DNA from: Actinacidiphila yanglinensis | GTDB taxonomy: Bacteria > Actinomycetota > Actinomycetes > Streptomycetales > Streptomycetaceae | Direction of reading: 5' to 3' | DNA: 64,000 nucleotides | Assembly: GCF_900107965.1 (NCBI RefSeq) | Contig: NZ_FNVU01000018.1 | Coordinates: 124,001 to 188,000 of the forward strand | Part shown: positions 61,540 to 64,000 of the stretch, piece after piece | Position numbering within the stretch: position 1 is the first letter of the stretch | Layout of the letters: each line of letters starts with the position of its first letter | The notes under the pieces: model-generated | Database searches by the model: none | The model's input: only the letters and a program-made list of their open reading frames with translations | What the model was told of the DNA's origin: nothing | Made by a program: the position numbers and the translations under genes

Positions 61540-62124
61540 GGGTCACCGTCCACCCCGGTCGACCGGCCCGGCCCCGACCGCGCCGTGGTGTTCCAGGACG
61601 CGTGCCTGCTGCCCTGGCGCTCGGTGATCGACAACGTCGCCTACGGTCCGGAGCTCGCCGGACGGCCCAGGAAGGAGGGGCGGCGCGTCGCGGCCGAACT
61701 CCTCGTCCTGACCGGCCTCCAGGGGTTCGAGGGGTTCTGCCCCGACCAGCTCTCCGGCGGCATGCAGCAGCGGGTCACCATCGCCCGCGCCCTGGCCGCG
61801 GACCCCGACATCCTGCTGCTGGACGAGCCGTTCTCCGGGCTCGACGCGCAGACCCGCGAGAGCATGCAGGCGGAGCTGCTCAAGATCTGGGACGCCCGCA
61901 AGAAGACGGCCGTGTTCGTGACGCACCAGATCGACGAGGCCGTCCACCTCGCGGACCGGGTCCTCGCGTTCAGCGCGCGGCCGGCCCGGGCCGTGGCGGA
62001 GTGGCGGATCCCCTTCGCCCGGCCGCGCCGCCTCGCACTCAAGCACAGCCGGGAGCACCGCGACCTCGAAGAGGAGATCTGGGAGGTCGTCCGCGCGCAA
62101 GGGGCGCCCGACGGCGACCACTGA
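61540..62124 (+). pseudogene. SsuB/TauB-like ABC ATPase, N-terminally truncated
   Basis: Homology begins abruptly at VDRPGPDRAVVFQDACLLPW (Q-loop) and continues through LSGGMQQRVTIARAL, Walker B ILLLDEPFSGLD and the H-loop VTHQIDEAV to a normal C-terminus. The first 80-90 residues, including Walker A, are missing, and the sequence before about 61,540 does not match any ABC protein, so it cannot bind ATP normally. The type is the nitrate/sulfonate/taurine importer ATPase. No permease or binding-protein gene is next to it. Confidence 0.8.
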
Positions 62125-62156
62125 GCCGCGCGCCCCCCCGGGCTTGCCCGCCACCT

Positions 62157-62200
62157 GTCGGCTGCTTCCACTCCCGTCCCCAGGAGAGGAAGCAGCCGAC
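62157..62200. terminator. hairpin terminator
   Basis: GTCGGCTGCTTCC (62,157-62,169) and its exact complement (62,188-62,200) form a 13-bp stem with an 18-base loop between the convergent ABC fragment and beta-propeller gene. Confidence 0.7.
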
Positions 62201-62231
62201 GGGCGCCCGCGCCGGGCGTCACGGCACCAGG

Positions 62232-64000
62232 TCAGCGGCCCCCGCTGCCACCCTGGCCACCGGACCGGCCGCCACTCCCCCCGCTCGACTGCCCGCCGGA
62301 GTGGCCGCCCGACTGACCTCCGGACGAGCTCTGGCCGCCCCCGGTCAGGGCCGCCTGGCTGAGGTAGAGCGGCATCGAGTCCTCCCACTGGCTGTCGGTC
62401 AGCACGGTCTTGCCGGACCCGTCCGCGTTCATCACCATGACCATGCCGTACGGCTGGAAGGTGTTGTCGTAGAGAGCCGCCTCCTCACGGAAGCCGTACA
62501 TCCCGGTGTTGTAGAGGATGCGGCCGTCGCTGTTCCAGACCGCGTGGCCGTCGTTCGCCCCGCTGCTGGTGAGGATGCTCAGGCCGGTGCCGTCGGGCTT
62601 GATGGTGCACACGTCGAAGTTGGTCGCGGCGGTCTTGCGGGTGAAGACGATGAGGCTGCCGTCCGGGGACCAGTCGGGGAGGTTGTCGGACTCGGTGGTG
62701 AGCACCGTCGTCGTCCCCGTGGTGAGGTCCAGGATGCGCAGGCCGTTCTCCTCGCCCCACACCCGGTAGACGATCCTGGTCCCGTCGGCGGAGTAGCTCG
62801 GGAACCCCGCGTTGGTGGAGTCGTCGGTGAGCGCCTCCGCGCCGGTGCCGTCGCTGCGCACCCGCCAGATCGCCGCCTTCATCACCGCGCGCTCCTGGAA
62901 CCAGCCGCCCAGGCCGAAGGCCAGCCACTCGCCGTCCGGCGACCACGACGGCCGGAACGCCCCGGCGAGCCCCTCCGCCACCAGCGTCTGGTCCAGCCCG
63001 GAGGTGGTCGTGTCGAAGACCACCTTCAGGTCGCTGCCGTCGGGGTTCATGGTGGCGATGTCGGACATCGCCGGGCCGGTCTGCTTCTCGGTGATCGCCA
63101 GCCGGTCCTGGAGCGACAGGATCGGGAAGACGTCGCAGAAGCGGTAGTCCCAGTTGGTGTCCCAGCTGTAGAGCGGGGTGTCCAGCGTCCGGTTGGTGAA
63201 GTCCTGCTTCTCGTAGATCACCGACTTCCCGTCCGGCGACCAGCACGGTGAACGCACCCCGGCGCGGGTGAGGTTCGGGATCGAGCCGTTGACGTACACA
63301 AGGCCCTCGTCCGCGCCGTTCTTGAGGAGGTAGCCGATCTCGGTGCTGGTGACGTACTGCGGCGAGACCTTCAGGTGGGCGCCGGAGGTGTGCTCGACAC
63401 GGTCGGTGCCGGTGGCGAGGTCCACGGAGACGATCTGCGACTCGGCGATGCCGATGTCCTCCGGGCGGTGCGCCTGCCAGGTGCCCTCGACGGTGATCTC
63501 GTAGTAGACGATCCGCCGGCCGTCCGGCGACCACTTCGGCGAGCCGAGGCAGTAGCCCGGCTTCGTCGCGAGCTGCCGGAACCCGGTGCCGTCCGGCCGG
63601 ATGACGTAGATGCTCAGCTCCTGCGTGTGCTCCCAGCCGGTGCCGTTGTCGTGGCCCATCCACTGGGTGTTGCGGTCGCTGGAGAACGCGATCCACTGGC
63701 CGTCGGGCGACCAGACCGGGCGGAAGTGCCCGTCCGGGCTGGTGGGGTCGCCGGCCAGCGCCGCGGTGCCGCTGAGGTTGGTCAGCGCGCCCGTCTTCGT
63801 GTCCATCAGCCAGATCTGCGAGAGGTGGTCCGAGGAGCGCGTGGAGGAGAAGGCCAGCGTCCTCTTGTCCGGCGAGAGGGTCGCGCTGTCGTACACCGCC
63901 GGGCCGCCCACCACGGAGGTGACGGCGACGCCCTGGCCCGAGCCGTTCAGGGTCGTCGCGTAGACGTTGGCGTTGCCGTCCCCGGTGCGCTCCGAGGTGA
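62232..64000 (-). CDS. TolB/PD40-type beta-propeller protein (5' partial)
   Basis: The coding frame runs through the window's right edge, so the N-terminus is outside. At least 589 residues are visible, with repeated WSPDG blades (FRPVWSPDGQWIAFSSDRN, PSWSPDGEWLAFGLG, PDWSPDGSLIVFTRK), the WD40-like PD40 repeat of TolB-type propellers. It ends in a low-complexity Ser/Gly tail of GGQSSGG-like units (last 45 residues). This form is usually exported in actinomycetes, but a signal peptide cannot be checked here. Binding partner unknown. Confidence 0.85.
   Translation of the reverse strand, partial: TSERTGDGNANVYATTLNGSGQGVAVTSVVGGPAVYDSATLSPDKRTLAFSSTRSSDHLSQIWLMDTKTGALTNLSGTAALAGDPTSPDGHFRPVWSPDGQWIAFSSDRNTQWMGHDNGTGWEHTQELSIYVIRPDGTGFRQLATKPGYCLGSPKWSPDGRRIVYYEITVEGTWQAHRPEDIGIAESQIVSVDLATGTDRVEHTSGAHLKVSPQYVTSTEIGYLLKNGADEGLVYVNGSIPNLTRAGVRSPCWSPDGKSVIYEKQDFTNRTLDTPLYSWDTNWDYRFCDVFPILSLQDRLAITEKQTGPAMSDIATMNPDGSDLKVVFDTTTSGLDQTLVAEGLAGAFRPSWSPDGEWLAFGLGGWFQERAVMKAAIWRVRSDGTGAEALTDDSTNAGFPSYSADGTRIVYRVWGEENGLRILDLTTGTTTVLTTESDNLPDWSPDGSLIVFTRKTAATNFDVCTIKPDGTGLSILTSSGANDGHAVWNSDGRILYNTGMYGFREEAALYDNTFQPYGMVMVMNADGSGKTVLTDSQWEDSMPLYLSQAALTGGGQSSSGGQSGGHSGGQSSGGSGGRSGGQGGSGGR

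Noticed and set aside
1..64000. tRNA, rRNA, CRISPR arrays, insertion sequences, attachment sites
   Set aside because: No tRNA arm pattern, spacer-repeat array, transposase or integrase was seen on either strand.

Overview
The window is high-GC DNA with strong G/C bias at third codon positions, frequent GTG/TTG starts and families typical of Streptomyces (Acg-type oxidoreductases, Gvp-cluster accessory proteins, LAL regulators, a CebR-type operator, SCO6745-like protein). It reads as accessory or sub-telomeric-like chromosome of a Streptomyces or close relative: many stand-alone oxidoreductases and stress genes and several decayed genes (CHAT, CYTH-CHAD, TetR, ABC ATPase). No rRNA, tRNA, CRISPR array, transposase or integrase was seen.

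Layout. 0.2-4.2 kb: DevS-type GAF sensor kinase, Acg-type FMN oxidoreductase and a universal stress protein, a dormancy/hypoxia-like set. 4.2-8.5 kb: a frameshifted CHAT-domain remnant, peptidase E, an SDR, DUF5713 and DUF4253 proteins and a repeat-rich gap. 8.5-10.3 kb: an orphan pair resembling the GvpY/GvpZ accessory proteins of Streptomyces gas-vesicle clusters. 10.07-16.54 kb: an anomalous block almost lacking T on the plus strand (A/C-rich). Its minus strand still aligns, with almost no length change, to an NHEJ pair: LigD polymerase domain then Ku. 16.8-20.7 kb: DUF6328 membrane protein, broken CYTH-CHAD gene, and a methyltransferase / CDGSH / iron redox-enzyme operon.

20.7-28.2 kb: two minus-strand redox operons (quinone oxidoreductase + aldehyde dehydrogenase; SRPBCC + SDR) and a LAL regulator; a shared 12-bp palindrome (CGTCrrATGACG) lies ahead of all three units. 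29-32.6 kb: acyl-CoA-dehydrogenase-like protein, FAD monooxygenase, TrmB/LuxR regulator. 32.6-38.9 kb: giant secreted S53 protease with Kelch-like repeats and a perfect CebR-type operator in its first codons, then a P450/ferredoxin pair. 39-53.6 kb: LysR regulator, class-A-beta-lactamase-like hydrolase, D-aminoacylase with a coupled small ORF, S9 peptidase, a tightly overlapping five-gene dipeptide ABC transporter ending in an S66 LD-carboxypeptidase, and a convergent diaminopimelate-decarboxylase-like gene. Together these look like uptake and breakdown of (D-amino-acid-containing) peptides. 53.7-64 kb: two DinB proteins, Tat-exported multicopper oxidase, nitroreductase, GNAT, membrane NACHT NTPase, a Walker-A-less ABC ATPase remnant and a secreted-looking beta-propeller running off the right edge.

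The most unusual signal is the 6.5-kb T-depleted block. It crosses two convergent coding regions with sharp edges, keeps homology to LigD and Ku while losing nearly every adenine on their coding strand, and has no ordinary gene explanation. Strand-biased hypermutation and an assembly or consensus artefact both remain possible.
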